64,000 nt of DNA from an uncultured Methanomicrobiales archaeon (GTDB lineage: Archaea > Halobacteriota > Methanomicrobia > Methanomicrobiales > Methanospirillaceae), in assembly GCA_949320185.1 (NCBI GenBank), contig CASGHK010000029.1:38177-102176 (forward strand), given 5' to 3'. Made by a program: the position numbers and the translations under genes. Positions 1 through 8,104 of this stretch are shown here, one piece after another. How positions within the stretch are numbered: the stretch's first letter is position 1; the number at the start of each line of letters is the position of its first letter. The notes beneath the pieces were generated by a model that saw nothing but the letters and a program-made list of their open reading frames with translations, made no database searches and had not been told where the DNA came from.

Positions 1-563
1 TCAAGAGCGGCCGAACGGGCTTTCATGTCGTTGGTCTTGTTCTCCGCCCGGTCGATTGAAACACCGATGTCGGCCATCTCCTCACTGATCCCTGAGACGG
101 ACTCGCTGATCTTAACCTGGGCCTCTGCTGCTGAATATTGGGCCTTGATCGTCTCCTTCCGGGTTCGAAAGACCTCCACCTTGGTCGCGAGGCGCTTTTC
201 CGCCGCCACCAGTTTCTCTTCCTCCGCTTCGAGTGTGGCGATCTCCTGGTCGAGTCCGGCAACCTGCCCATCCAACGCACTCTTCCGTTCGAGCGCGAGC
301 CGGGCGAGATCTTCCCGATCGGCCCGAACTGCCTCACGCGCCTGCTTCTCCAGGGTCTCACTGCTCTGGAGAAGCTTCGCCCGTTGCAGCTGGAGCCTCT
401 TCTTCGAGGTGGCGACATCAGCCACGCCCCGCTTCACATTCTGGAGCAGCTCGAGTTGTTTCTCGTACGAATAATCGAGCGTCTCACGGGGGTCCTCAGC
501 TGCATCGATCAGCTTGCTCATCTTTGCCCTGACCACGGTCCCCATTCGGTTCAATAAACCCAC
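1..563 (-). CDS. pspA: PspA/IM30 family protein (partial, C-terminus beyond window)
   Basis: Phage-shock-protein A / IM30 / ESCRT-III-like membrane remodelling protein, reading leftwards off the window edge; 187 residues are visible. The N-terminus reads VGLLNRMGTVVRAKMSKLID, then AEDPRETL, which is the hallmark amphipathic helix and the AEDP motif of PspA. The rest is heptad-rich charged coiled coil (residues about 25-187), as expected for the long hairpin of the family. The start is a GTG at 563, chosen because GGAGGT lies 7 nt upstream; another GTG two codons earlier is too close to it. Downstream (in transcription) of the stomatin and NfeD genes on the same strand, fitting a membrane-integrity role. 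Family assignment is strong; partner and trigger are inferred. Confidence 0.88.
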   Translation of the reverse strand, partial: MGLLNRMGTVVRAKMSKLIDAAEDPRETLDYSYEKQLELLQNVKRGVADVATSKKRLQLQRAKLLQSSETLEKQAREAVRADREDLARLALERKSALDGQVAGLDQEIATLEAEEEKLVAAEKRLATKVEVFRTRKETIKAQYSAAEAQVKISESVSGISEEMADIGVSIDRAENKTNDMKARSAAL

Positions 564-944
564 TCTCACAACCTCCAACGTCCGTCGCGCATCAACTGCG
601 ACTATTTGGAGTTACCAACGAGGCGAATGATATACCTTTGCCCGTTCTCGACTAGTATGAGGGACTTTGGTCCTATGGCGGTGTTGTTTCAACCCTCTCT
701 TCCTAACAGGAACATTACTTGGAAACGTTCTCAGTCAACCCGTTCCTTATTTGGCGTCTGGTCAAAATTCACGACGAGGTCTCAGGTTTCGCCTCGTATC
801 GAGAGTGGGATGCCACGATTGGCCGAATTACAAAACCAATACGGGGTATGTGGGAAGAATTTGAGAAGAAAAGATGGGAGATGGGGGTCTTTTTATTCTT
901 CACGTCCGGTCCCCCATAATGTCCCGGCCAACCGGGTTCTGCGG
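564..944. other. intergenic stretch, no gene seen
   Basis: About 380 bases between the stomatin stop and the PspA start. Open frames here have no recognisable protein and no good ribosome site. It holds the TATA-like element near 630 and, just past the stomatin stop, a pyrimidine-rich minus-strand run near 860-885 (CATCTTTTCTTCTC) that could end the stomatin transcript. Confidence 0.5.
628..637 (-). promoter_or_regulatory. possible TATA box for pspA
   Basis: On the minus strand the stretch reads AAAGGTATATCATT, a TATA-like element preceded by purines resembling a BRE. It lies about 70 nt before the GTG start of the PspA gene, so it would give a leader of roughly 40 nt that contains the GGAGGT ribosome site. 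No mapped start site; moderate to low support. Confidence 0.35.
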
Positions 945-2057
945 TCACTCAATGGGTGTTGAGAGTCCCGTATCCGGTGTTTCAACCTCGTCGAGCGAGT
1001 TTATCGGGTCCGCCTTCTCCTTCTCCCGGTACTCCGGTGTCTCTGGTACTGAACGCTGGACATCCTCCAGGATCTCCAGGACTTCATCGCTTCGGGGAAT
1101 AGAACCCAGGATGGACTCCTCAAGTGCAGACGTCTCCCCCTCATCGGCCGGCGGCAGCTCTTCGTCCGCCAGGCCCAGGTACTTCGCAGATTGCCGAATG
1201 AGACTCGAAAACTCGAAGGGGAAGATGATCTTGGTTGCCTGGCCGTCCGCCATCTTCTTGAGCGCATCGAGGGAGAGTACCGTGATCGAACGTCGATCCA
1301 GGGGACGGGCGCCGAGCGCTACGATTCTGAGCCCCTGTGCCTGGCCCTGCGCTTCGAGGATCCGCGATTGTCTTTCTCCTTCTGCTTTCAGGATCTTGGA
1401 CTGCCGCTCCCCCTCCGCTTCCAGGATCATCGACTGCCGCAGCCCTTCTGCCTTCAGGATCGCCGATCGCTTCTCACCATCGGCCCTGAGGATCGCGGCC
1501 CGCCGCTCGCGTTCTGCTGCCGTCTGCTCGGTCATGGCCTGCTTGACGGCGCCGATTGGATCGACCTCCTTGATCTCGACTCTCTCTACCTTGACCCCCC
1601 ACTGGTCGGTCTCCCGGTCGAGCATGTCTCGGAGGCGGGCGTTGATCACGTCGCGGTTGTACAGAATCTCGTCCAACTCCATGTCACCGATGACACCTCG
1701 GAGAGTGGTCTGGGCGAGTGCAACGGTTGCCGTGCGATAGTTGCCAACTTCGAAAAAGGCCTTCTCAGGGTCCATCACACGAATGAAGACGATTGCGTCG
1801 ACATTTGTTGGAGAGTTATCCTTGGTGATAACCTCCTGACTCGGAACGTCGACCACCTGAGTGCGCAGATCCAGTTTCTCCACGCGGGTGATCAGGGGGA
1901 CAACCCACCGAAAGCCGGGATTGAGACGGCCGATATATTTTCCGAGGCGTATCTGAAGTCCCTGCTGGTACGGCTGGACGATAACGACTCCCCGCGCGAA
2001 GATGAAGATGATCACGAGGATCAGGATGATCGAGATGAGTGTTGTGAGTACTGCCAT
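945..2057 (-). CDS. stomatin/SPFH (band 7) family membrane protein
   Basis: 370-residue slipin/stomatin-like protein. One N-terminal membrane segment (residues about 2-24) is followed by the SPFH domain with the motif VVIVQPYQQGLQIRLGKY and later WGVKVERVEIKEV. Next comes the long Ala/Glu/Arg coiled coil with repeated ILKAEGERQS-type units (about 175-235), and a loose acidic tail. Start chosen at ATG 2057 with GGAGGT 8 nt upstream; the open frame continues further upstream but that part overlaps the NfeD gene. The NfeD gene ends 4 nt before, the classic stomatin-NfeD operon in which the two proteins form large membrane oligomers. The usual N-terminal protease domain of long NfeD is absent, so this is the short-NfeD type pair. 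Confidence 0.93.
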   Translation of the reverse strand: MAVLTTLISIILILVIIFIFARGVVIVQPYQQGLQIRLGKYIGRLNPGFRWVVPLITRVEKLDLRTQVVDVPSQEVITKDNSPTNVDAIVFIRVMDPEKAFFEVGNYRTATVALAQTTLRGVIGDMELDEILYNRDVINARLRDMLDRETDQWGVKVERVEIKEVDPIGAVKQAMTEQTAAERERRAAILRADGEKRSAILKAEGLRQSMILEAEGERQSKILKAEGERQSRILEAQGQAQGLRIVALGARPLDRRSITVLSLDALKKMADGQATKIIFPFEFSSLIRQSAKYLGLADEELPPADEGETSALEESILGSIPRSDEVLEILEDVQRSVPETPEYREKEKADPINSLDEVETPDTGLSTPIE

Positions 2058-2061
2058 GGAA

Positions 2062-2499
2062 TCAGACCTCCTCGACGATGATGTGGACGCCCTCAGAACC
2101 GACAACCCGGACCGTCGCTCCCTCATCGATCAGTGCTCCGGTCGAGTGAGCCGACCAGTCGTGCCCCTCGACCCGCACCTTTCCATTGAGGGAGTAGTGG
2201 TCGACCGCCTTCGTCACCCTCCCAGTCCGACCCAATACCGAGTCCCGCGACATGGTCGTCGGTGAAGCGTCTGGGGTGATCCGGGAGTAAAACCAGACTG
2301 TCAGAATCGCAGCTGCGAGGGCGACAACAACCCCAAGCACGATTCCCCAGACGGAGGAGAAGATATCGATTCCAAGTACGAGCAGTACGCCGAGGATCAC
2401 CATCACTGTCCCGGGCACCGTCATGAAGAACCCCGGGGAGTAGGCCTCGAACAGGAGCACGAGGGCGCCGATCACGATCAGCAACCATCCCAGCTCCAT
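2062..2499 (-). CDS. NfeD-like short membrane protein
   Basis: 145-residue NfeD short form: three or four hydrophobic segments in the first 90 residues (starting MELGWLLIVIGALVLLFEAY) and a C-terminal OB-fold-like NfeD domain (RDSVLGRTGRVTKAVDHYSL to IIVEEV). Translationally linked to the stomatin gene downstream (4 nt gap). Start is uncertain: ATG 2499 matches the usual family N-terminus. ATG 2517 would suit a leaderless message from a TATA-like CCTTAAG at about 2543. The pair probably helps assemble or protect stomatin rafts. Confidence 0.87.
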   Translation of the reverse strand: MELGWLLIVIGALVLLFEAYSPGFFMTVPGTVMVILGVLLVLGIDIFSSVWGIVLGVVVALAAAILTVWFYSRITPDASPTTMSRDSVLGRTGRVTKAVDHYSLNGKVRVEGHDWSAHSTGALIDEGATVRVVGSEGVHIIVEEV

Positions 2500-2623
2500 A
2501 CCGCCGAATACCACCATGCACCTCAATCGATTGGCGACCACTTAAGGCTATGGAACCGGGCCAATTACGCTGCTTTCCCGAGACTCGTAGAATTTTCGGT
2601 CATAATTCAAGAGGAATGCCGGT

Positions 2624-4066
2624 TCAGACCAGCCGGAACGGGACCTCGTTCGAAGGGATGTATGGGGTTCTTTCGGCGAGCAACCTCTCAATCGCTTCGT
2701 GGGCAGAGATCCCCGTGCCTGTCCGATTCCTCCCGAACCGCTCCGGAACTCCCTGTACAGTAACGAATGCTGCCTGGAACATGTCAGATGTATCCAGATG
2801 CCGGTTGCCGATCCAGCAGTCCTGGATGCGACGACCCGGTGGGTTCTCGAGCTTGATGTAGCAGGTCAGTCCAAGGCACCGTTTGAGATACCCTCCCATC
2901 TGGCCGTACGGATCGCACGAAAATGTCCGTTCAATGTTCTCCTCGAGCATATCGCGCAGCTCAGCGCCGGTGAGTGTGACGGTCATCACCTCGGGGTTCA
3001 TCGGAACGATGGAGTAGAGGTCCCCCTTGGTGACGGGGCCGGGGAGGATCGGTGCCCCGTACCGCCAGCCGTTCGAGAACGCCAGTTCGGCCCCCGTTAC
3101 TCCGCGAATCGCCTCGAGAAGTAGAGTATCCATGCTGGATGAGAGCATCTCGCCCCGGTAGAGCGGGACGGTTGTCGATCCGACAACACGACCGAGCTCG
3201 GCGCGAAACGGCGCGACGGCCTCTTCAACGAGTCTGGCCACTCGGGGATCGGCTGGACAGTCCTCGCCGATTTCGTACAGCCGATATGAGTACCCTGATA
3301 CACCATGGTCGTCCTTCCATAGGTCCAGCCGACCCAGGAACGAGCCGTGAACTCCCGACTGAATGATCAACGCGCCGTTTTCCCGGATCGGGGACCGGAG
3401 GCGGTTGTGGGTATGCCCTGAAAGGAGCACATCGATCCCCGCCGTTTCAGATGCCAGCCGAATGTCCTGCGGAAGGCCCAGGTGGGAGATCACAACAACA
3501 AGATCGGCCCCCTGGTCCCGCAGAGACCTGATCTCCTCCTGGAGCTCCGACTTCCCGAGGGTAAAATGAATGCCGGCTGAGAAGGACGGCGGCATCGTCT
3601 TGTCGAGGATCGTCGCGGCACACCCGATGATCCCGACCAGAAGGTCTCCTTTCGCGATCATCACCGATCCTTCGAACGGTCGGTTATTGTTTCCGTCCTC
3701 GTAGCAGTTAATCGCGAGGAGGGGGTAATTGAGCTGGATCACGAGCTCCCGGAGGCGTTCTGGGCCAAAGGCGAAGTCCCAATGCGCGGTCATCGCCTCA
3801 ATACCGAGGGCATTCAAGATGGAAACCATGGCGCCGCCCATTGTTTTTTGGGCCACTGCCGTCCCATGAAGGGTATCCCCACAATCGAGGAGCAGGAGGT
3901 TTCCATCGGTCTCCTGTCGGATCTGGTTCACGAGCCCGGCGATCCTGGCAAAGCCCCCTGCCGTGCGAAATGTCGGTCCGTCCTTCTCCCAGAAGACCTC
4001 GGGATGCGGTTCCAGGTACGCGTGCGTATCGTTGAGCTGCAACAGGGTCAGCTGGTGTTCAATCAT
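2624..4066 (-). CDS. 5'-nucleotidase / SoxB-like metallophosphoesterase
   Basis: 480-residue bifunctional-nucleotidase-family protein. The N-terminal calcineurin-like metallophosphoesterase domain (about 1-290) shows LNDTHAYLEPH, LLDCGDTLHG, and VVISHLG...LLSGHTHNRL metal-binding motifs; the C-terminal 5'-nucleotidase domain (about 300-470) has LLLEAIRG and AELAFSNGWR. No signal peptide is present, so it should act in the cytoplasm, unlike most UshA-type enzymes. The usual GNHEFD motif is replaced by TAHWDFAFG, which resembles the GHWEF form of SoxB proteins; whether the substrate is a nucleotide or a sulfur/phosphate ester cannot be told. Monocistronic, with a terminator-like T run upstream from the preceding operon. 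Confidence 0.85.
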   Translation of the reverse strand: MIEHQLTLLQLNDTHAYLEPHPEVFWEKDGPTFRTAGGFARIAGLVNQIRQETDGNLLLLDCGDTLHGTAVAQKTMGGAMVSILNALGIEAMTAHWDFAFGPERLRELVIQLNYPLLAINCYEDGNNNRPFEGSVMIAKGDLLVGIIGCAATILDKTMPPSFSAGIHFTLGKSELQEEIRSLRDQGADLVVVISHLGLPQDIRLASETAGIDVLLSGHTHNRLRSPIRENGALIIQSGVHGSFLGRLDLWKDDHGVSGYSYRLYEIGEDCPADPRVARLVEEAVAPFRAELGRVVGSTTVPLYRGEMLSSSMDTLLLEAIRGVTGAELAFSNGWRYGAPILPGPVTKGDLYSIVPMNPEVMTVTLTGAELRDMLEENIERTFSCDPYGQMGGYLKRCLGLTCYIKLENPPGRRIQDCWIGNRHLDTSDMFQAAFVTVQGVPERFGRNRTGTGISAHEAIERLLAERTPYIPSNEVPFRLV

Positions 4067-4088
4067 TCACCGGCGTATTGCCACGGCA

Positions 4089-4103
4089 GTAAAAAAAAAG
4101 GTG
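4089..4103 (-). terminator. poly-T terminator after the 61-aa gene
   Basis: A run of nine T on the minus strand (A run at 4091-4099) lies 20 nt past the stop at 4121 and just before the 5'-nucleotidase gene. Archaeal termination is favoured by such oligo-T tracts. Confidence 0.55.
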
Positions 4104-4120
4104 GGTTGAATGGTTTGATG

Positions 4121-4306
4121 TCAGACCCGTTCGATCGTGATCCGAACCTGGTCTCCGTTGGTGAAACCATGACCTTTCGGAACGTCGATGTTGAACCAGA
4201 GCGATCCAGGGTTTTTCTGGGTCTCATCCTGAGCCATCAGACAGTCCTTCTGACTGTCGACATTCGCAACGAACTCTATCACGGAGGTGAACTCAACCTT
4301 CGGCAT
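4121..4306 (-). CDS. small conserved-looking protein, unknown (61 aa)
   Basis: 61 residues starting MPKVEFTSVIEFVANVDSQK and ending VPKGHGFTNGDQVRITIERV. Looks like a small all-beta fold; the final part recalls OB/SH3-like regulatory proteins, but I do not recognise a family. Start ATG 4306 is preceded by AGGGAG 10 nt upstream. A TTG at 4315 would overlap the previous stop. It directly follows the winged-helix gene and is probably cotranscribed with it. Confidence 0.6.
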   Translation of the reverse strand: MPKVEFTSVIEFVANVDSQKDCLMAQDETQKNPGSLWFNIDVPKGHGFTNGDQVRITIERV

Positions 4307-4311
4307 GATGG

Positions 4312-4575
4312 TCAAGCTCCCTTTGGCTGGACCATCCAGGTGGTGCTGTTGGAATACGACCAGCGAACGATGGTGAGATCATCACAGATCTCGGCAAGGA
4401 TCGCCATGTTGGTACCGACTTCCTTGGAGGAGAGTCCGAGATCACGGGCAATATACTTCGACTTGAAGTAGAACTTGCCCTTCTGCAGAGCAGTCCGTAA
4501 ATACAGGACAATTTGCTCCTGACTCTCGTTGTAACTCTCACGAATACGGCTGGCGGTCGACATTTCCCTGTCCAT
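4312..4575 (-). CDS. DUF7123-like winged-helix protein
   Basis: Short winged helix-turn-helix protein. The segment IVLYLRTALQKGKFYFKSKY, followed by IARDLGLSSKEVGTNMAILA, is the recognition-helix core. It matches the small archaeal DUF7123 family, in which the protein is thought to bind DNA; the target is unknown. Three possible starts: GTG 4590, ATG 4575 and ATG 4563. A TATA box at 4591-4600 makes 4590 impossible for that promoter; 4575 or 4563 fits a leaderless or very short leader. Followed at once by the 61-aa gene. It sits 3' of phosphoribulokinase but has its own promoter. Confidence 0.72.
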   Translation of the reverse strand: MDREMSTASRIRESYNESQEQIVLYLRTALQKGKFYFKSKYIARDLGLSSKEVGTNMAILAEICDDLTIVRWSYSNSTTWMVQPKGA

Positions 4576-4590
4576 TGGTATATCACTCAC

Positions 4591-4600
4591 CTATTTAAAC
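4591..4600 (-). promoter_or_regulatory. TATA box of the winged-helix gene
   Basis: GTTTAAATAG on the minus strand, 16-28 nt before the candidate ATG starts; a good match to archaeal TATA elements and the most AT-rich spot in the gap after phosphoribulokinase. Confidence 0.5.
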
Positions 4601-4621
4601 GTAGTACATCAGGCGCCTCTT

Positions 4622-5644
4622 TCATGGGCGAAGGCACGGTTCTCGGCACCGCTCCAGGAAGATGCGGCGATGGATAATTCTCCAGGCTATCAGTAATTGG
4701 GCCACGTCGACGGCGGTTACGTACTCCCGGTCCCGCGCGAGTGAGATTGGCCGAACATGTGTCTGCTCTTCGATCGATTGTTCGAGACGATGGACGACAT
4801 GAAGACCAAGTTCGCCATCGACGACGATCTCACCCCGCTGGCGGCGGGGATCCTCGTGGTGGATGAACTCAAGCAGGAAGTTACGTTCAGAGAGCGATAG
4901 GATCGAGAAGAGGTCGATCCCGAGGTCGACGTCGCTAATCGCCTGGTCCATGGGGTCCTGGATCAGCGAAACCTGGTAGACATTGCGTGTCCTCGCGAGC
5001 GCGGCACCATACTTGGAGTGGCCGATTCGGATCACGACATCCGCGAACTCCCGTTGAGGAGCGATGTACCGAAGATAGTCGGGTTCGCGTTCCCTGATCT
5101 CCTGGAGGACCTGCTCCCGATTGTACCCCCGTTTCGCCATGTCCCGCCGTATCTTCCAGTCTTCCTTCACCTCGCGATCCGGTTCGACAAAGAGGGTAAA
5201 ATCCAGGTGCTCCCGCAATCTCCTGGAGAAGAGGGTGTGGAGCCCTTCGAGGATCACGATCTTCCCCGGGCTGAAGAGCACCGGTTCCCCGAACGTGCCT
5301 ACAGAGTGATCGTAGACCGGCTTCAGGATCGTTCGGCCCTCTTTCAACGCTATCAGATCCTGTTCGATCTGGTCGATCCGGTTGGCCACCGGGTCGAGAG
5401 GGGTCACTCCGCGCTCGCGTCTTTGCTTTCTATCGTAGAGATGATAGTCGTCGAGTGTGATCGTGCAGACGAGGTCCTCTCCGAAGATCTCTCGGATGGA
5501 CTGGGTGAATGTTGTCTTGCCGGAACCACTGTCGCCGGCAACACCAATTGCAAAGACACACGGAGATTCCCGTATGATCTCCTTGAAGTTAGGTCCCCCG
5601 TTGGTACCAGAGGAAGCCGGTTCTACAGCCTGGTCCTTGACCAT
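4622..5644 (-). CDS. prk: archaeal phosphoribulokinase
   Basis: 340-residue P-loop kinase of the phosphoribulokinase/uridine kinase family, converting ribulose 5-phosphate to ribulose 1,5-bisphosphate. Visible: Walker A GVAGDSGSGKTTF (about residues 34-46), the substrate motif TITLDDYHLYDRKQRRERG, VYDHSVG, and ILEGLHTL. Length and layout fit the archaeal form known from Methanospirillum and relatives, where it works with form III RubisCO in the reductive hexulose-phosphate pathway. No RubisCO gene is in view, so pathway membership is inferred. Monocistronic; start ATG 5644 gives the full kinase with a 30-residue leader sequence. Confidence 0.9.
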   Translation of the reverse strand: MVKDQAVEPASSGTNGGPNFKEIIRESPCVFAIGVAGDSGSGKTTFTQSIREIFGEDLVCTITLDDYHLYDRKQRRERGVTPLDPVANRIDQIEQDLIALKEGRTILKPVYDHSVGTFGEPVLFSPGKIVILEGLHTLFSRRLREHLDFTLFVEPDREVKEDWKIRRDMAKRGYNREQVLQEIREREPDYLRYIAPQREFADVVIRIGHSKYGAALARTRNVYQVSLIQDPMDQAISDVDLGIDLFSILSLSERNFLLEFIHHEDPRRQRGEIVVDGELGLHVVHRLEQSIEEQTHVRPISLARDREYVTAVDVAQLLIAWRIIHRRIFLERCREPCLRP

Positions 5645-6169
5645 TCTCTAATGGTACGCGTGAGTCGTGGATAAAGGGTTATTGGTGGCTGCATCTCTCT
5701 CGAATTTTGATATTCATTAATCCTAATGGATCCGTATGGACTCTTCGTCATCCTTGCCAGGTACCTGGCCCCGATCCTTGAAAGGGACGAGGCGTCCGCG
5801 CTCGAGAGGTCAGGGTCTCGCAGCTGGAAAAGCATAACCCCGAAGGGAGAATACTGTCAGACAATCTCGTGCCGGGGACCAGTTTTGGAATCTCTATCGC
5901 GGCTCGCACAGGGGGCCCACTGCTGAGAATGCTGATCGGACCCATTGCGGATCAGTCCCGTATGGATACCCGACAAATCGTGCAGCAGAGATGTGAGGAT
6001 GTAGTGAATATCGGATCATTTTTTCCCGATATTCATCGACAAAGAACCTGAATCACGTCTCCTTTGGTTTCGAAGGCGTAATTCTCTGGGATATGATCCG
6101 GGCGATCAGCCCGTGTTATCGGGGGAGGTGACGGTGAAGATTGAATAGTCGCGCCTCCCACGTGTATAC
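5645..6169. other. divergent intergenic region prk/cofG, no gene seen
   Basis: 525 bases between two divergently read genes. Small open frames on both strands lack recognisable products. On the minus strand, TGAATATCAAAA (near 5706-5717) and CCTTTATCC (near 5671-5679) are possible TATA elements for prk. A run of six T at 6019-6024 (CATTTTTTCCC) and AT-rich stretches sit in the middle. No hairpin or repeat stands out. Confidence 0.45.
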
Positions 6170-7153
6170 ATGCCTCGCCGCCGGATCACGTTCTCCCGGA
6201 ACGTCTTCCTGCCGCTCACAACGGTCTGCAGAAACCATTGTCACTACTGCGGTTTCCGCCGCCCAGTGGGAGAAAAGTGCCTTATGCCCCCCGGTGAGGT
6301 GGATGCGGTCCTGGAGCTCGGTCAGCGTGCAGGCTGCACGGAGGCCCTCTTCACGTTCGGCGAGCGACCTGAAGAGGTGTTCGGTTTTAACGCCCATCTC
6401 GAGGCGCTTGGTGAGGTCTCGATCCTGGAGTACTGCCGTCGGCTCTGCCTCGTTGCAATCGAGCGGGGTATCCTTCCTCATACGAATGCGGGCGTCCTGG
6501 GAGAGGATGAACTGGGGAGGCTCGCTGAGGTGAATGCGAGCATGGGGCTAATGCTCGAGACGACTGCACGTGTTCCAGCCCACGATGGTTCCCCGGGGAA
6601 GCTCCCGGAGGTGAGGATCGAGACGATCGCAGCTGCTGGCCGACTCCGGATCCCCTTCACCACCGGACTCCTGCTCGGAATCGGTGAGACATGGGAGGAC
6701 CGCCGGCAATCCCTCGAGACGATCGCTGACCTCCACCGCCGGTACGGTCACATCCAGGAGGTCATCCTCCAGAACTTCGCTCCACAGGAAGCGACACATA
6801 TGGCAGGTGCGTCGACCATCTCGATCAAGGATTACTGTGAAACGATCCGGCTCGCACGCGAGATCTTACCCCACGAAATCGCTATCCAGATCCCGCCGAA
6901 CCTGGCTGATTGTGAACGCCTTATCCCTTGTGGTGTCGATGACCTGGGCGGCGTCTCCCCCTGCTCGATCGACTATATCAATCCTGACCATCCCTGGCCA
7001 GCCGTCGAGGCGCTCGAACACCTGGTCGGAGATGCCGAACTGGTTGAACGGCTCTGCATCTATCCACGCTATATCGAACGGGGTTGGTACTCCCCGATCC
7101 TGGCGCCACTGGTGCGGCGCCTCTCTGACCGACTCAAGGAGCAACAGCAGTGA
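6170..7153 (+). CDS. cofG: CofG, F0 synthase subunit 1 (radical SAM)
   Basis: 7,8-didemethyl-8-hydroxy-5-deazariboflavin synthase subunit CofG, 327 residues. With CofH it builds the deazaflavin core of coenzyme F420, the hydride carrier of methanogenesis. The 4Fe-4S-binding radical-SAM motif is CRNHCHYC at residues 21-28, in the typical context FLPLTTVCRNHCHYCGFRR. Other family signatures are GGVSPCSIDYINPDHPWP near the C-terminus and LETTARV. An in-frame TAG 24 nt upstream fixes ATG 6170 as the first usable start. First gene of the operon; its stop overlaps the GTG of purC. cofH is not next to it. Confidence 0.95.
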   Translation: MPRRRITFSRNVFLPLTTVCRNHCHYCGFRRPVGEKCLMPPGEVDAVLELGQRAGCTEALFTFGERPEEVFGFNAHLEALGEVSILEYCRRLCLVAIERGILPHTNAGVLGEDELGRLAEVNASMGLMLETTARVPAHDGSPGKLPEVRIETIAAAGRLRIPFTTGLLLGIGETWEDRRQSLETIADLHRRYGHIQEVILQNFAPQEATHMAGASTISIKDYCETIRLAREILPHEIAIQIPPNLADCERLIPCGVDDLGGVSPCSIDYINPDHPWPAVEALEHLVGDAELVERLCIYPRYIERGWYSPILAPLVRRLSDRLKEQQQ

Positions 7154-7860
7154 GCGAAGAGTTACTGTATGCCGGAAAGGCCAAGTCGATCTACTCATCC
7201 GACAAGGCCGACGAACTGATCGTGGTCTTCCGCGACGACATCACCGCGTTCGATGGCGGAAGGAAAGACGTGATCCCCGGAAAGGGTGAATACAATGCGA
7301 AGGTGTCGGCCCGTCTCTACGCCCTTCTCGAAGAGCATGGTGTCCCCACGCACCTGCTCGCTCTCGAGGGTCCGGTGCGGATGCGGGTGAGGCGCCTTAC
7401 CATGCTCCCCCTCGAGGTGATCGTCCGGAATATAGCAGCCGGTTCGCTCGTCCGTAACTATCCCTTTGTCGAGGGAAGTCCGCTTGATCCACCCCTGATT
7501 GTGATTGACTTCAAGGACGACTCCCGTCATGATCCGATGCTCAACGACGAGATCATCCTCGCTCTCGGGCTTGTGACGCAGCAGGAACTCGAAGAGCTCA
7601 AACAGCTTGCCCGGAGGGTGAACGAGGTGCTTCGGGACCTGCTTGCCGGTCTGGGGATCCAGCTGGTCGACTTCAAGATCGAGTTCGGCAGGGACGTCGA
7701 CGGTAGGATTCGGCTTGGGGACGAGATCAGCATGGACTCGATGAGACTCTGGGACAGTCGGACGGGGGCGTCCCTGGACAAGGACGTCTATCGATTTGAA
7801 AAAGGGGATGTCCTCTCGACGTACGGTCAGGTCGCCGCACGGATTTTAGGAGGGGAGTGA
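7150..7860 (+). CDS. purC: SAICAR synthetase (PurC)
   Basis: Phosphoribosylaminoimidazole-succinocarboxamide synthase, 236 residues, the usual length. Catalyses ATP-dependent joining of aspartate to CAIR in purine synthesis. Motifs seen: LLYAGKAKSIYSSD, FRDDITAFDG, EVIVRNIAAGS, and the C-terminal DEISMDSMRLWD. Starts with GTG at 7150, overlapping the cofG stop by four bases, so translation is probably coupled; two bases separate it from purS. Confidence 0.96.
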   Translation: MSEELLYAGKAKSIYSSDKADELIVVFRDDITAFDGGRKDVIPGKGEYNAKVSARLYALLEEHGVPTHLLALEGPVRMRVRRLTMLPLEVIVRNIAAGSLVRNYPFVEGSPLDPPLIVIDFKDDSRHDPMLNDEIILALGLVTQQELEELKQLARRVNEVLRDLLAGLGIQLVDFKIEFGRDVDGRIRLGDEISMDSMRLWDSRTGASLDKDVYRFEKGDVLSTYGQVAARILGGE

Positions 7861-7861
7861 T

Positions 7862-8104
7862 ATGCGATTTGATGTGAAGATTACCATTGCTCTGAAGGAA
7901 GGGATGCTCGACCCCGAGGCTCGAGCGATTCAGAACGCCCTCGCTCACCTCGGAGTGCCGACTCTGTCACTCTCAACAGCCAGGCAGTTCTCCATCGGGA
8001 TCGATGCGATGGACCGAGAACAGGCAGAAGCGACGGCACGGGCGATCTGCGAGCGTCTGCTTGCGAATCCGGTTATTCATCGGTACGATATCGAGGTCGC
8101 CTGA
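7862..8104 (+). CDS. purS: PurS, FGAM synthase small subunit
   Basis: 80-residue PurS, which bridges PurL and PurQ and helps channel ammonia. Typical pattern: KITIALKEGMLDPEARAIQN and the C-terminal LLANPVIHRYDIEV. Lies between purC and purQ, sharing the last base with the purQ start (TGATG). purL is not in the window. Confidence 0.94.
   Translation: MRFDVKITIALKEGMLDPEARAIQNALAHLGVPTLSLSTARQFSIGIDAMDREQAEATARAICERLLANPVIHRYDIEVA

Noticed and set aside
5726..5945. Small open frames between prk and cofG
   Set aside because: Present on both strands over the same bases, no ribosome site and no recognisable protein.
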